From positions 1 through 64,000 of the forward strand of contig CCNC01000131.1 in NCBI GenBank assembly GCA_000824845.1: DNA of 64,000 nt, given 5' to 3'. A model generated the notes under the pieces. It searched no databases. It was given only the letters and a program-made list of their open reading frames with translations, and had not been told where the DNA came from. Positions 35,225 to 44,365 of the stretch are shown here, piece after piece. Source of the stretch: Mesorhizobium sp. ORS 3359 (lineage in GTDB: Bacteria > Pseudomonadota > Alphaproteobacteria > Rhizobiales > Rhizobiaceae). Position 1 is the stretch's first letter, and each line of letters begins with the position of its first letter. The translations under genes were made by a program, and so were the position numbers.

Positions 35225-36046
35225 CTACTCGTCGGACCATTCCGGCTTGCGCTTGCCGATGAAGGCGCCGATGCCTTCCTCGGCGTCGCGCGCCAGCATG
35301 TTTTCCACCATCACGCGGCCGGTATAGGCATAGGCGTCGGCCAGCCCCATCTCGGCCTGGGCGTAGAAGGCTTCCTTGCCGGTCTTGACCACCAAAGGTG
35401 ACTTGGAAGCAATGGTTTGGGCGTATTTGTTGACCACCTGGTTGAGATATTCGCGCGGCACGATGCGGTTGATCAGGCCGAATTCCTTGGCGGTCGCGGC
35501 GTCGATCGTCTCGCCGGTGAGCAGCATTTCCATCGCCTGCTTGCGCGAGACATTGCGCGACAGCGCCACCATGGGCGTCGAGCAGAACAGCCCGATATTG
35601 ACGCCCGGCGTGCAGAAGGTGGCCTCGTGCGAGGCGATGGCGAGGTCGCAGCTCGCGACCAGTTGCAGACCGGCGGCGGTGGCGAGACCGTCGACCTCGG
35701 CGATGATCGGCTTCGGGTGGCGCACGATGGTCTGCATCAACATCGCACAGGCAGCGAAGGTTCTTTCGAAGAACGCTTTGCCGCGATCCGCTTCGGCGCG
35801 GTGCGCCGTCATCTCCTTGAGGTCATGACCGGCGCAGAACACTTTTCCCGACGCCGCAAGGATGATGACGCGCACGGATTTGTCGGCCTTCACGCGATCG
35901 AACTCTGCCTGCAGCGCCGCCATCGTCGCCAGCGAGAGCGCATTGGCCGGCGGGCTGGCGAGCGTGAGGCGCAGGATGCCCTTGTCCTGGCTGACAAGAA
36001 TGGGGCCGTCGGCGACGGCGGGCTTGATGGCAACAACTTCAGCCAT
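35225..36046 (-). CDS. crotonase-fold protein, ECHDC3-like
   Basis: This is a crotonase-superfamily protein of 273 residues, annotated generically as enoyl-CoA hydratase. The CoA/oxyanion-hole segments are present (VFCAGHDLKEM; AAGLQLVASCDLAIAS). The best resemblance I recall is to ECHDC3 (TPGVNIGLFCSTPMVALSR). The usual two catalytic Glu positions appear to be Gln (GLQL) and a non-Glu (PGVNIG), so hydratase activity is doubtful. ATG 36046 follows AAGG; an in-frame TTG lies two codons upstream. Confidence 0.85.
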   Translation of the reverse strand: MAEVVAIKPAVADGPILVSQDKGILRLTLASPPANALSLATMAALQAEFDRVKADKSVRVIILAASGKVFCAGHDLKEMTAHRAEADRGKAFFERTFAACAMLMQTIVRHPKPIIAEVDGLATAAGLQLVASCDLAIASHEATFCTPGVNIGLFCSTPMVALSRNVSRKQAMEMLLTGETIDAATAKEFGLINRIVPREYLNQVVNKYAQTIASKSPLVVKTGKEAFYAQAEMGLADAYAYTGRVMVENMLARDAEEGIGAFIGKRKPEWSDE

Positions 36047-36198
36047 GTCCAACCTTTCGGGTCAGCGCTCTCGGCGCATGGAGCAACAGAACTAGCACGC
36101 TGCTGGTTGAAGAACAGCCGCGAGGCGTGTTTTCTCCGTCGCACCGTTTGGTCCAGGCCTATCGCCCGGAGCTTGCCATCTCATATAGGACGACGCCC

Positions 36199-36663
36199 AT
36201 GCCCGCCCAAAGCGATCTGAAGCCAATGCTCAATGCGGCCGAAGTCAATGCGCTGATGGCAAGCGTCTATCCGCAGCTCAACGACAGTTTCACCTCCTAT
36301 GAGGCGATCGACGTATTTCCCGGCGGCTGCACGGTTCGGCTCAACGCCGACGAACGGCATCTGCGTCCCGGCGGCACGGTGTCCGGTCCGTCGCTGTTCA
36401 CGCTGGCCGACATCGGCGGCTATGTCTGCGTGCTCAGCCACGCCGGACCGGACGCGCTGTCGGTGACCGTCAATCTCGACATCAACTTCATGCGCAAGGC
36501 CGAAGCCGGTCCAATCGACGGCCATTGCCGGATCCTGAAGCTCGGCAAGAGCCTGATGGTATTCGACATCGACATCGTGGCGGGCCCGGATGGGCACACA
36601 GTGGCGTATGCCACGGGGACCTACTCGATCCCGAGGAAGCGAATAAACGGCAAGCCCACCTGA
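36199..36663 (+). CDS. PaaI-type hotdog thioesterase
   Basis: This 154-residue hotdog-fold thioesterase has a family core of NADERHLRPGGTVSGPSLFTLADIGGYVCVLSHAGPDALSVTVNLDINFMRKA, with the likely catalytic Asp in TLADIGG, and a GHCRILKLGKSLMVFDIDIV tail. It probably hydrolyses an acyl-CoA thioester; the substrate is unknown. ATG 36199 is preceded by AGGA. It is divergent from the crotonase gene. Confidence 0.85.
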   Translation: MPAQSDLKPMLNAAEVNALMASVYPQLNDSFTSYEAIDVFPGGCTVRLNADERHLRPGGTVSGPSLFTLADIGGYVCVLSHAGPDALSVTVNLDINFMRKAEAGPIDGHCRILKLGKSLMVFDIDIVAGPDGHTVAYATGTYSIPRKRINGKPT

Positions 36664-36704
36664 CGTATTGCCGGAACTCCCAGTCGATACGTTCGTTCTG
36701 CGGC

Positions 36705-37355
36705 ATGCCCGATGTTACAACCTACCTTGCCTTTGTCGGCGCCGTGCTCGCCTATCAGCTTTCCGGTGTCGGTCCCGACATGATGCTGGTGATCAGCCGC
36801 GGCGTCGGGCAAGGCTGGCGCCATGCCTTGGCCACTGCAGCGGGCTGCGTATCGTCCGGCGTCGTCCAAATTCCATTGCTGGCAATGGGGCTTGCCTCGC
36901 TGGTCACATCCTCCCCAACTCTTTACAGCTTCCTTCAGATCATCGGCGCCACCTATCTGATCGCCATCGGGATCAAATTCCTGTTGGCGCGCCGACTGGG
37001 CGAGGGTGGCGGCGCGTCTACCCTTGCCAACACCAGCAGCATCCCGGCCGCTTTCCGGCAAGGCATGATTTGCAATCTCACCAATCCGACGACGCTCGCT
37101 TTCATGCTGGCGGTGCTGCCGCAATTCGTTCATCCCTGGAGCGGTTCGCCTGCGCTGCAGTTCATCATTCTCGGCGCGACCATGAAAATAACCGGACTGG
37201 TTATTCTCAGCGCTGTCGCGTTGACCTCCGGCGCGGTCGGCGGCTGGCTGGCGCGCCGAGGCGCGTTCCTCGTTTGGCAGGAAAGGCTATCAGGAGCCTT
37301 GATGGTCGCTATCGGCGTCAGGCTCTTCCTGGCCGCTGTGATCGGGCGGCGGTGA
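36705..37355 (+). CDS. LysE/RhtB family amino-acid exporter
   Basis: This inner-membrane exporter has 216 residues and five to six predicted membrane helices. It starts MPDVTTYLAFVGAVLAYQLSGVGPDMMLVISRGVGQGWRHAL, the typical LysE N-terminus (G-P-x-x-x-x-V), and has LTNPTTLAFMLAVLPQFV in the middle. The transported compound is unknown. ATG 36705 is 41 bp after the thioesterase stop, so cotranscription is possible. The ribosome site is weak. Confidence 0.86.
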   Translation: MPDVTTYLAFVGAVLAYQLSGVGPDMMLVISRGVGQGWRHALATAAGCVSSGVVQIPLLAMGLASLVTSSPTLYSFLQIIGATYLIAIGIKFLLARRLGEGGGASTLANTSSIPAAFRQGMICNLTNPTTLAFMLAVLPQFVHPWSGSPALQFIILGATMKITGLVILSAVALTSGAVGGWLARRGAFLVWQERLSGALMVAIGVRLFLAAVIGRR

Positions 37356-37451
37356 ACAAGAGGAAGCTGTCGGATACGCGGTAAAATAATACCGCTTCTG
37401 TTAGGCATTGAATTTAAATAGCTTTTCGCGATCGAAGGCCGGGGTCGGCAC

Positions 37452-37480
37452 TTGACGCGTCAGGTGCCCTCGCCTATAAG
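37452..37480 (+). promoter_or_regulatory. sigma-70 promoter of rplM-rpsI
   Basis: TTGACG and TATAAG are separated by exactly 17 bp. This is a near-consensus housekeeping promoter about 137 bp before the rplM ATG. Confidence 0.8.
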
Positions 37481-37493
37481 CCCACCCGAAGCA

Positions 37494-37520
37494 GCGGCCC
37501 GCAACGGCCGCCGTTTTGTT
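37494..37520 (+). promoter_or_regulatory. hairpin at the start of the rplM leader
   Basis: GCGGCC-CGCAAC-GGCCGC is followed by CGTTTTGTT and begins about where transcription should start. It may be a 5' stabilising stem, an attenuator or a ribosomal-protein feedback site. Confidence 0.4.
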
Positions 37521-37616
37521 ATTTGGCAGAGGCTTCGGCTTTCCGTCAATCCAAGCAACAAAAAACGCCTTCTCTTGTCCCCCGGGGACGGGAAAGGTCA
37601 ACCTGAGAGCAAAACC

Positions 37617-38081
37617 ATGGCTACCTTTTCGCAGAAGCCTGCGGATGTGGTGAAGAAGTGGGTGCTGATCGACGCCGAAGGTCTCGTCGTCGGTCGTCTG
37701 GCCACCGTCATCGCCAACCATCTGCGCGGCAAGCACAAGCCAACCTTCACCCCGCATGTCGATGATGGCGACAACGTCATCGTCATCAATGCCGACAAGG
37801 TGGTGTTCACCGGCAAGAAGTACACCGACAAGGTCTATTACTGGCACACCGGCCATCCCGGCGGCATCAAGGAGCGCACCGCGCGCCAGCTGCTCGAGGG
37901 CCGCTTCCCCGAGCGCGTCGTCGAGAAGGCCGTCGAGCGCATGATCCCGCGCGGCCCGCTTGGCCGCCGCCAGATGAAGAATCTCCGCGTCTATGCCGGC
38001 GCCGAGCATCCGCACACCGCCCAGCAGCCCGTCACGCTCGACGTGGCCCAGCTGAACTCCAAGAACAAGAGGGCTTCGTAA
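37617..38081 (+). CDS. rplM: 50S ribosomal protein L13
   Basis: This is an early-assembly large-subunit protein. The 154 residues match L13: [58 protein letters not shown] and [21 protein letters not shown]. The stop overlaps the rpsI start (TAATG), the standard rplM-rpsI operon. A near-consensus promoter and leader hairpin lie upstream. Confidence 0.97.
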   Translation: MATFSQKPADVVKKWVLIDAEGLVVGRLATVIANHLRGKHKPTFTPHVDDGDNVIVINADKVVFTGKKYTDKVYYWHTGHPGGIKERTARQLLEGRFPERVVEKAVERMIPRGPLGRRQMKNLRVYAGAEHPHTAQQPVTLDVAQLNSKNKRAS

Positions 38082-38551
38082 TGGCTGAGCTTTCCTCGCT
38101 CGCAGAACTCGGCACCGTCGCCGCGCAGCCGGCCGCGCCCGTGCATGTCCAGAAGCTCGATAAGTCGGGCCGCGCCTATGCCACCGGCAAGCGCAAGAAC
38201 GCCATCGCGCGCGTCTGGGTGAAGCCGGGCTCCGGCAAGATCACCGTCAACGACAAGGAATTCGCGAGCTACTTCGCGCGTCCGGTGCTGCAGATGATCC
38301 TCAACCAGCCGATCGTCGCGGCCAACCGCGCCGGCCAGTATGACATCGTCGCCACCGTCATCGGCGGCGGCCTTTCCGGCCAGGCCGGTGCCGTGCGTCA
38401 CGGCATCTCCAAGGCGCTGACCTACTATGAGCCGGGCCTGCGCTCGGTGCTCAAGAAGGGCGGCTTCCTGACCCGCGACAGCCGCGTGGTCGAGCGCAAG
38501 AAGTACGGCAAGGCGAAGGCCCGCCGCAGCTTCCAGTTCTCCAAGCGCTAA
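38081..38551 (+). CDS. rpsI: 30S ribosomal protein S9
   Basis: S9's C-terminal tail reaches the ribosomal P site. The 156 residues carry an N-terminal Ala/Pro-rich extension (about 1-28) seen in alphaproteobacteria, then the conserved [21 protein letters not shown] and the C-terminal [24 protein letters not shown] with the essential terminal K-R. It shares one base with rplM. Confidence 0.97.
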   Translation: MAELSSLAELGTVAAQPAAPVHVQKLDKSGRAYATGKRKNAIARVWVKPGSGKITVNDKEFASYFARPVLQMILNQPIVAANRAGQYDIVATVIGGGLSGQAGAVRHGISKALTYYEPGLRSVLKKGGFLTRDSRVVERKKYGKAKARRSFQFSKR

Positions 38552-38576
38552 GCGTTACGGATTCAAGCACTTCGAA

Positions 38577-38604
38577 AAGGCCGCCTCCGGGCGGCCTTTT
38601 TTGT
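38577..38604 (+). terminator. rplM-rpsI terminator
   Basis: Stem AAGGCCGCC / GGCGGCCTT with loop TCCG runs into TTTTTTG. It lies 25 bp after the rpsI stop. Confidence 0.93.
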
Positions 38605-38610
38605 TTTCCG

Positions 38611-39516
38611 CTACCAGTGCCCGGCCGGCGTCTTGATGTAGTCGATGAAGGCACGCAGCGGCGCCGGCACCAAGCGGCGCCCGGGATAGTAGAGAAACGG
38701 CCCGGAAAATTCCTGCCACCACGGCTCCAGCACGGGTTCCAGCGCGCCGCTCTCGAAATGCGGACGTACCCAGTCCTCGAACAGCCAGAGAATGCCGACG
38801 CCGGCAATCGCCGCATCGATAGCGAGATCGACGCCTCCACCGATGCTGACGAGCAATGGGCCCGTGGTATCGACCCGCACCACCTCGCCATCCCGCTCGA
38901 ACTCCCAGGGCGTCATGACCCCGCTCGGGAAGCGGCCGCGCACGCAGGCATGGCCAAGCAGGTCACGGGGATGCTGCGGCCGACCGTGCCGGTCGAGGTA
39001 GGCCGGCGAGGCGGAGGTGGTGAAGCGCTGCGTGCGCGGCCCGATCGGCACGGCGATCATGTCCTGCTCCAGCCGCTCGTCATAGCGGATGCCGGCATCG
39101 CAGCCAGCCACCAGCAGATCGATGAGGTTCTCCTCCGCAATCACCTCCAGGCGAATGGCAGGATAGGCCGCCAGAAACCCCGGAACGATTCTTGGCAGCA
39201 CCAGCCGCGAGGCGCTTATCGGCACGTTGAGCCGCAAGGTTCCGGCGGGCCGGTCGCGAAAGCCGTTCACCACGTCGAGCGCTGCCTCGACTTCGCCAAG
39301 CGCCGGGCCGAGCCGCGCCAGCAGGCCGGCACCAGCCTCGGTCAAAGCGACGCTGCGCGTGGTGCGGTTGAAGAGCCTGACACCAAGCTGGGTTTCCAGT
39401 CGGCGGATGGCTTCGCTGAGCGCGGACGCGCTGCCCGCGGTGGCGCGAGCGCCTTCGCGAAAGCCGCCGGCACGCGCCACGGCCATGAACGCCTGAAGAT
39501 CGTTGAGATCAGCCAT
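38611..39516 (-). CDS. LysR-family transcriptional regulator
   Basis: This 301-residue regulator has an N-terminal winged helix-turn-helix (DLNDLQAFMAVARAGGFREGARATAGSASALSEAIRRLETQLGVRLFNRTTRSVALTEAG) and a periplasmic-binding-like effector domain. It belongs to the group typified by DsdC/DmlR-like proteins. It is divergent from, and 95 bp away from, an aldo/keto reductase, which it probably controls; LysR proteins usually bind a T-N11-A site in such a gap. The effector is unknown. Confidence 0.9.
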   Translation of the reverse strand: MADLNDLQAFMAVARAGGFREGARATAGSASALSEAIRRLETQLGVRLFNRTTRSVALTEAGAGLLARLGPALGEVEAALDVVNGFRDRPAGTLRLNVPISASRLVLPRIVPGFLAAYPAIRLEVIAEENLIDLLVAGCDAGIRYDERLEQDMIAVPIGPRTQRFTTSASPAYLDRHGRPQHPRDLLGHACVRGRFPSGVMTPWEFERDGEVVRVDTTGPLLVSIGGGVDLAIDAAIAGVGILWLFEDWVRPHFESGALEPVLEPWWQEFSGPFLYYPGRRLVPAPLRAFIDYIKTPAGHW

Positions 39517-39611
39517 TGTTCCGCAATCCGTACAAGTTGTTTCGGTTATATCCGGTTATCGGGACAGCGGCCATGCTCTATCTCCGTCGTCGACAGCGAA
39601 GGAGAACCACG

Positions 39612-40484
39612 ATGTCCAGCGTAAACAAATCCCGCACCTATAAACTCGGCGACCGTGCGGTCCGCCGCCTCGGCTACGGCGCCATGCAGCTCGCAGGCAA
39701 AGGCGTGTTCGGTCCGCCGAAAGATCATGACGCGGCCATCGCCGTGCTGCGCGAGGCAATTGCGCAAGGCGTGAATCACATCGACACCAGCGATTATTAC
39801 GGTCCGTACGTCACCAACAGGCTGATCCGCGAGGCGCTGGCGCCCTACCCCGACGACCTCACCATCGTCACCAAGATCGGCGCCCGCCGTGGCGAAGACG
39901 CCTCTTGGCTGTCGGCCTTCTCAGCCGACGAGCTCGAACGGGCCGTGCACGACAATCTCCGCAATCTCGGTCTTGAGGTGATGGACGTCGTCAATCTGCG
40001 CATCATGTTCGGGGTGCATGGTCCAGCCGAAGGTTCCATCGAGGCGCAGGTCACCAAGCTTGCCGAGCTGCAGCGCAAAGGCCTGGTGCGCCATATCGGC
40101 TTGAGCAACGTCACCCGCGCGCAGATCGCGGAAGGTCGCAAGATCTGCGACATCGTATGCGTGCAGAACCAGTACAACCTGGCGCACCGCGACGATGACG
40201 CGCTGATCGATGAGCTGGCTCGCGACGGCATCGCCTATGTGCCGTTCTTCCCGCTCGGCGGATTCAGCCCGTTGCAATCCTCGACGCTGTCCGGCGTGGC
40301 CGACCGGCTCGGCGGGACGCCGATGCAGGTGGCGCTGGCGTGGCTGCTGCAGCGTTCGCCGAATATCCTTTTGATACCGGGCACCTCCTCGGTCGCGCAT
40401 CTGCGGGAGAATCTGGCTGCTGCGGAGCTGAAGCTGTCGGCTGATGTGTTGAGCGAGCTCGATGGCGCGGCGAAAGCTGCGTAA
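39612..40484 (+). CDS. aldo/keto reductase
   Basis: This NADPH-dependent oxidoreductase of the AKR superfamily has 290 residues. The TIM-barrel signatures are GYGAMQLAGKGVFGPP, HIDTSDYYGPYVTNRLIREAL (catalytic Asp/Tyr), IGLSNVTRAQIAEGRKI and the cofactor-binding LLIPGTSSVAHLRENLAAAEL. ATG 39612 has AAGGAGAA at good spacing. It is divergent from the LysR gene. Confidence 0.9.
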   Translation: MSSVNKSRTYKLGDRAVRRLGYGAMQLAGKGVFGPPKDHDAAIAVLREAIAQGVNHIDTSDYYGPYVTNRLIREALAPYPDDLTIVTKIGARRGEDASWLSAFSADELERAVHDNLRNLGLEVMDVVNLRIMFGVHGPAEGSIEAQVTKLAELQRKGLVRHIGLSNVTRAQIAEGRKICDIVCVQNQYNLAHRDDDALIDELARDGIAYVPFFPLGGFSPLQSSTLSGVADRLGGTPMQVALAWLLQRSPNILLIPGTSSVAHLRENLAAAELKLSADVLSELDGAAKAA

Positions 40485-40497
40485 GCCGCGATTAGCT

Positions 40498-40775
40498 AAT
40501 CTCCCCCCTTCTGGGGTAGATGGCCGGCAGGCCAGAGGGGGCGCGAAGGAACGCCGGCGCCACCAGGACAAGGTTCCTCGCCCCCATGAAATGGGGGAGA
40601 GGTGGCTCGGCGAAGCCGAGACGGAGAGGGGGAGCGCCCTACGAAGGCCCCTCTCCGTCCGCTTCGCGGACACCTCTCCCCGCCTCTGGCGGGGCGAGGA
40701 ACCCAAGCTTCACCAGGTCGGCGGGACAGCGCCCCCCTCTGCCCTGCCGGGCATCTCCCCCACGAGGGGGGAGAT
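40498..40775. repeat. 278-bp imperfect palindrome (MITE-like repeat)
   Basis: The two halves are reverse complements over most of their length. The outer arms start AATCTCCCCCCTT and end GAGGGGGGAGATT. Inner arms share GGTTCCTCGCCCC...GGGGAGAGGTG...CGGAGAGGGG in inverted order, and the centre is near 40637. It fills the gap between two convergent genes. The motif resembles repeats I recall from many Mesorhizobium intergenic regions. No coding sequence is supported. Confidence 0.85.
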
Positions 40776-40796
40776 TGGCAGCTTCCGCGCCGCGCT

Positions 40797-41855
40797 TTAG
40801 TTGATGCTCGCCGTATGCGCCGGCTCGGCCTGCCTGATGTCCGTCGTATAAGGCACCCTATAACCGTTCGCCGCCAGCCACTCGATCGCCGCTTTCGGCT
40901 CGTCGGTCTGGATGATCGTTGCGCCGCGGTCGACCCAGAAACCCCAGGCTTCGCGTGGCAGGCCGGCGGCGACGGCAAGTTCGTCGCCACGGCCGCCGGC
41001 GAGGAAGCCGCCCGGCTTGTGCACGATGGCGTAGGTGTCGGCCCAAAAGTGCCAGTCGCCGCGGACCGCTTCCGCCCGCATATGGTTGCTGAACAGCGGC
41101 CCGCCAGAGGCGGTCAGCGCCTCGGCGCCGTTGCGCCAGTTGATCAATTCGATGGCGCGCGGCGCGAACGCCTTGTCGACCTCATCGGCGAAGGCGGCGT
41201 CATGCACGGCGTCGTCGGCGAGGATCGGCATGAACTGGAAACCGCCGCCTGCGCTGGCAAGCGCGGCACTGGCGGCATCGATGCGCTGCCGGTTCCAGAG
41301 GTTCTCCTTGACGATCACCTGGTCGGCCATGCCGAGGTCGCGCGCCTCCGCGACCATGCCCGGCAGGTCGGTCACCTCCAGCTTGTTGTCGAGGTTGACC
41401 AGGATCCTGTCCCTGGTCGTCAGCAGCATCTCGCGCAGCGTCGACACCGTCTCGTTGGTGACGGCGCCCGTGCCCTCGATGACCAGCCGGCATTTCTTCA
41501 GCTCGGCCAGCGTGTAGTTCACGACCTCCCCCTTGCAGGTGGTGGTGCGGTCGAGCCAGCTGTCATGCATGATGACGAACTCGCCGTCCTTCGCGCGCCG
41601 GACATCGACCTCGACGATCTCGGCGCCGATCGCGATCGACCCTTCGACCGCAGCCAACGAGTTCTCGGCGTAAAGCGTCTTGCCGGCCTGCATGCTGCCG
41701 GCGCGGTGCGCGGCGATCATCACATGATCGCGCCATTGGTTGGCGTGCTCGAAGCGATCGAGGATTTGGGCGGCGCGCGTCTCGCCGGCTAGACTTTGGT
41801 TAGGAATTGCACCAAGCGCGGCGGACAGAAAAAGGCTCAGCCAGAGTGTTCGCAT
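40797..41855 (-). CDS. periplasmic glycerophosphodiester phosphodiesterase
   Basis: This hydrolyses deacylated phospholipid head groups to glycerol-3-phosphate and an alcohol. The 352 residues have a signal peptide (about 1-23, ending SLA-GE), then a GDPD TIM barrel. The catalytic motif is MIAAHRAGSMQAGKTLYAENSLAAVEGSIAIGAEIVEVDVRRAKDG, with VIMHDSWLDRTT. The usual H-R-G is H-R-A-G here. The C-terminal DRGATIIQTDEP also fits the family. It ends beside the long palindrome. Confidence 0.87.
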   Translation of the reverse strand: MRTLWLSLFLSAALGAIPNQSLAGETRAAQILDRFEHANQWRDHVMIAAHRAGSMQAGKTLYAENSLAAVEGSIAIGAEIVEVDVRRAKDGEFVIMHDSWLDRTTTCKGEVVNYTLAELKKCRLVIEGTGAVTNETVSTLREMLLTTRDRILVNLDNKLEVTDLPGMVAEARDLGMADQVIVKENLWNRQRIDAASAALASAGGGFQFMPILADDAVHDAAFADEVDKAFAPRAIELINWRNGAEALTASGGPLFSNHMRAEAVRGDWHFWADTYAIVHKPGGFLAGGRGDELAVAAGLPREAWGFWVDRGATIIQTDEPKAAIEWLAANGYRVPYTTDIRQAEPAHTASIN

Positions 41856-41947
41856 CGGGGAATCGCTCCGTTCCGGATCGGGACCCGGTTAGGCGATGCC
41901 CATGACAGGGCGGTGAACGAAGCCGGCTAGCTGTTTCGTTGTTTGGC

Positions 41948-41990
41948 GCAATTCCGGACGGAAAACCGCTTCACACTTTCCTGGAATTGC
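41948..41990. repeat. GCAATTCC/GGAATTGC palindromic repeat, copy 3
   Basis: This 43-bp copy lies 4 bp past the stop codon of the minus-strand acyltransferase gene. The position relative to the stop mirrors copy 2. Confidence 0.85.
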
Positions 41991-41994
41991 TTGG

Positions 41995-43209
41995 TCAAAT
42001 CCTCTTGGAGAGGCGCCGAAACCAGGCAAGCGCCGGCATTTCGACGAAGCGCCAGGTGAACCACGACGCGACGACGACGGCGATCAACATCGCGATCAAA
42101 GCTGCAAAACCGATCAAGGGCGAGCCGGCGCCAAAGCCGGTCGCATGCTCACCCCGCAGCATCAGGTCGCCAACGATGCCGAGCCCGAGCTTGCGGTCGA
42201 CAAGGCCGCCGGCATTGATCAGGCGCGCCTGGACGAAGATGTGGACCATGTAGATCGAATAGGAGAGCGAGCCGAGCAGCAGCATCGGCCGGCTGCGCAA
42301 AACCGAGCTGATCCAGCCGCCCTCATGGGCGAAAAGATGAAGCGCCAGGGCGAAGACGATCGGCGCCGCAATGCCGATGTCGTTGGTGCCGGCAATGGAG
42401 ACAAACAGCGCGATCCCCAGGATCATCGCAAACTCGGCCAAGGTCCAGGCGACGCGCCCTGCCCCGCCGCCAAGCGCCTGTCGCGCCTCTGCAATGGAAT
42501 CGTGCTGAAACCAGGCAAGCAAAGCGCCGAGCGAGAAGCCGTAAAGGCAGCGGATGAAACCGAAGTCGAAGGACACGTCCATATGACGCGTCGAGACCGC
42601 CACCAGGAAAAGCGGCGCCGTCACCGCGGCGGCGACCAACCATATCCAGGCGCGCTGGCCGGCTGCGAAGACGACGGCGGCAAAAAGCAGATAGGTGAAG
42701 AACTCGGCCGAAATACTCCAGCTCGGCGCGTTCCAGCTCAGATGATCCTCGACGCCCATGCCTTGCAGAAGGAAGAGGTTGGCGACGAGGCTTTTCAGGT
42801 CGAAACCGGCGGTGAAGGGCGCCGGGCCCGTTCCGTGCAGCGCGGGCAGGACGAACCGCAGCGCCTCGAAGCCGGCGAAAGCGGCAAGCATCAGGAGATG
42901 CAGCGGATAGATGCGGCCGAAGCGCACGAGCGCGAACCGAGCGAGGTCGTCCTGCCCGTTCAGGCGGCTGCCATAGGCGCTGGCGATGACGAAGCCGGAG
43001 AGCACGAAGAAGAAATCGACGAACAGATAGGAGCCGCCGACAAACGCGCTTTGCGAAATCATCGAGGTCGTCGGGAAGTGGAACAGCGCCACCAGCAGCG
43101 CGGAGATGCCGCGCCAGGAATCCAGCACCAGAAAGCGCTCGCCGGCAGCCGTGCCGGCACGGGTCGCCGCTGGTGCGGGCACAAGATTGAGCAGAGCCGT
43201 CTCAGCCAT
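41995..43209 (-). CDS. acyltransferase 3 (OafA-type) membrane protein
   Basis: This is an integral-membrane O-acyltransferase of 404 residues with about ten predicted helices. It typically acetylates lipopolysaccharide, exopolysaccharide or other glycans. The family start is FLVLDSWRGISALLVALFHF, with the catalytic His in that segment; FVLSGFVIASAYGSRL and RFGRIYPLHLLML are further landmarks. ATG 43209 is used; the frame extends 19 codons upstream. It is divergent from agmatinase. A role in decorating the nearby exopolysaccharide is possible. Confidence 0.87.
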   Translation of the reverse strand: MAETALLNLVPAPAATRAGTAAGERFLVLDSWRGISALLVALFHFPTTSMISQSAFVGGSYLFVDFFFVLSGFVIASAYGSRLNGQDDLARFALVRFGRIYPLHLLMLAAFAGFEALRFVLPALHGTGPAPFTAGFDLKSLVANLFLLQGMGVEDHLSWNAPSWSISAEFFTYLLFAAVVFAAGQRAWIWLVAAAVTAPLFLVAVSTRHMDVSFDFGFIRCLYGFSLGALLAWFQHDSIAEARQALGGGAGRVAWTLAEFAMILGIALFVSIAGTNDIGIAAPIVFALALHLFAHEGGWISSVLRSRPMLLLGSLSYSIYMVHIFVQARLINAGGLVDRKLGLGIVGDLMLRGEHATGFGAGSPLIGFAALIAMLIAVVVASWFTWRFVEMPALAWFRRLSKRI

Positions 43210-43334
43210 AATGATACAGATCCTGTGTTGCCGTGGCACTCGCCGAGCGCCGCTTCCTTTCCGCAAGCTGTGACTGGCATGTTGCGTGCCGGTTCTGTAG
43301 TTGTGGCTGCCCCGATGCGAACCGAGGATCCGTA

Positions 43335-44336
43335 ATGGCGAACCAAGAGATCGACCACGCCTTCACCGCCCGCTCCAAGACGGGCGCGTCGTTCGAGCCG
43401 ACCTATGCCGGCGCGCTGTCGTTCATGCGGCGCAAATACACGAAGGACGTGAAGGGCGCTGACGCCGTTGTATGGGGCATTCCTTTCGACGCCGCAGTCA
43501 CCAACCGGCCGGGCGCGCGCTTCGGGCCGCAGGCGATCCGGCGCGCCTCGGCGATCCTCGACAACGATCCGCAATATCCGTTCTCGCGCGATCTGTTCGA
43601 GCACCTCTCGGTGGTGGACTACGGCGATTGCCTGCTCGACAGCGGCAACCACCAGAAGACGCCCGGCACGATCGAGCGCGAGGCGGCCAAGATCCTGAAA
43701 TCAGGCGCGTTCCTTTTGACGCTCGGCGGCGACCATTTCGTCACCTGGCCGCTGCTCAAGGCGCATGCCGCGATCCACGGGCCGCTGGCGATGGTGCAGT
43801 TCGACGCGCATCAGGACACCTGGCCGGATGACGGCAAGCGCATCGACCACGGCTCCTTCGTCGCCCGCGCGGTGAATGAAGGCATCATCGACCCCGATCG
43901 CTCGATCCAGATCGGCATCCGCACCCATGCGCCGGATACGTTCGGCATAAAAATCCTCTACGGCCATGAGGTCGAGGAGATGCGCGCCTCCGATATCGCC
44001 TATGCGATCGTCGACCGCACCGGCGGCAAGAAGACCTACCTCACATTCGACATCGACTGCCTCGATCCGGCCTTCGCGCCAGGCACCGGCACGCCGGTGG
44101 CAGGTGGCCCGTCATCGGCCAAGATGCTGTCGACGCTGCGTCAGCTCGGCCAGGTCGATGTCGTCGGCGCCGACATCGTCGAGGTTGCGCCGGCCTATGA
44201 TCATGCCGATATAACGGCGATCGCCGGATCGATCATAGCCATGCACTATCTTGGCCTGTTGGCGGAACGAAAGGCACGGGCGGAAGAGTTGAACAACGGC
44301 AATCATGCCGCGCTAAATCATGCTCACGGCATATGA
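43335..44336 (+). CDS. speB: agmatinase / ureohydrolase
   Basis: This Mn-dependent ureohydrolase cleaves agmatine to putrescine and urea. The 333 residues contain the metal-ligand motifs LGGDHFVTWP, QFDAHQDTWP and FDIDCLDPAFAPGTGTP, and the arginase-type GARFGPQAIRRAS start. Other guanidino substrates cannot be ruled out. ATG 43335 follows GAGGAT. It is 29 bp upstream of argC on the same strand, forming an arginine/polyamine-related pair. Confidence 0.9.
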   Translation: MANQEIDHAFTARSKTGASFEPTYAGALSFMRRKYTKDVKGADAVVWGIPFDAAVTNRPGARFGPQAIRRASAILDNDPQYPFSRDLFEHLSVVDYGDCLLDSGNHQKTPGTIEREAAKILKSGAFLLTLGGDHFVTWPLLKAHAAIHGPLAMVQFDAHQDTWPDDGKRIDHGSFVARAVNEGIIDPDRSIQIGIRTHAPDTFGIKILYGHEVEEMRASDIAYAIVDRTGGKKTYLTFDIDCLDPAFAPGTGTPVAGGPSSAKMLSTLRQLGQVDVVGADIVEVAPAYDHADITAIAGSIIAMHYLGLLAERKARAEELNNGNHAALNHAHGI

Positions 44337-44365
44337 TATTGGAATCGCAGGGAATTTTGCAAGCG

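Noticed and set aside
40498..40775. CRISPR array or insertion sequence
   Set aside because: There are no regularly spaced repeats and no transposase; the structure is a single large inverted repeat.
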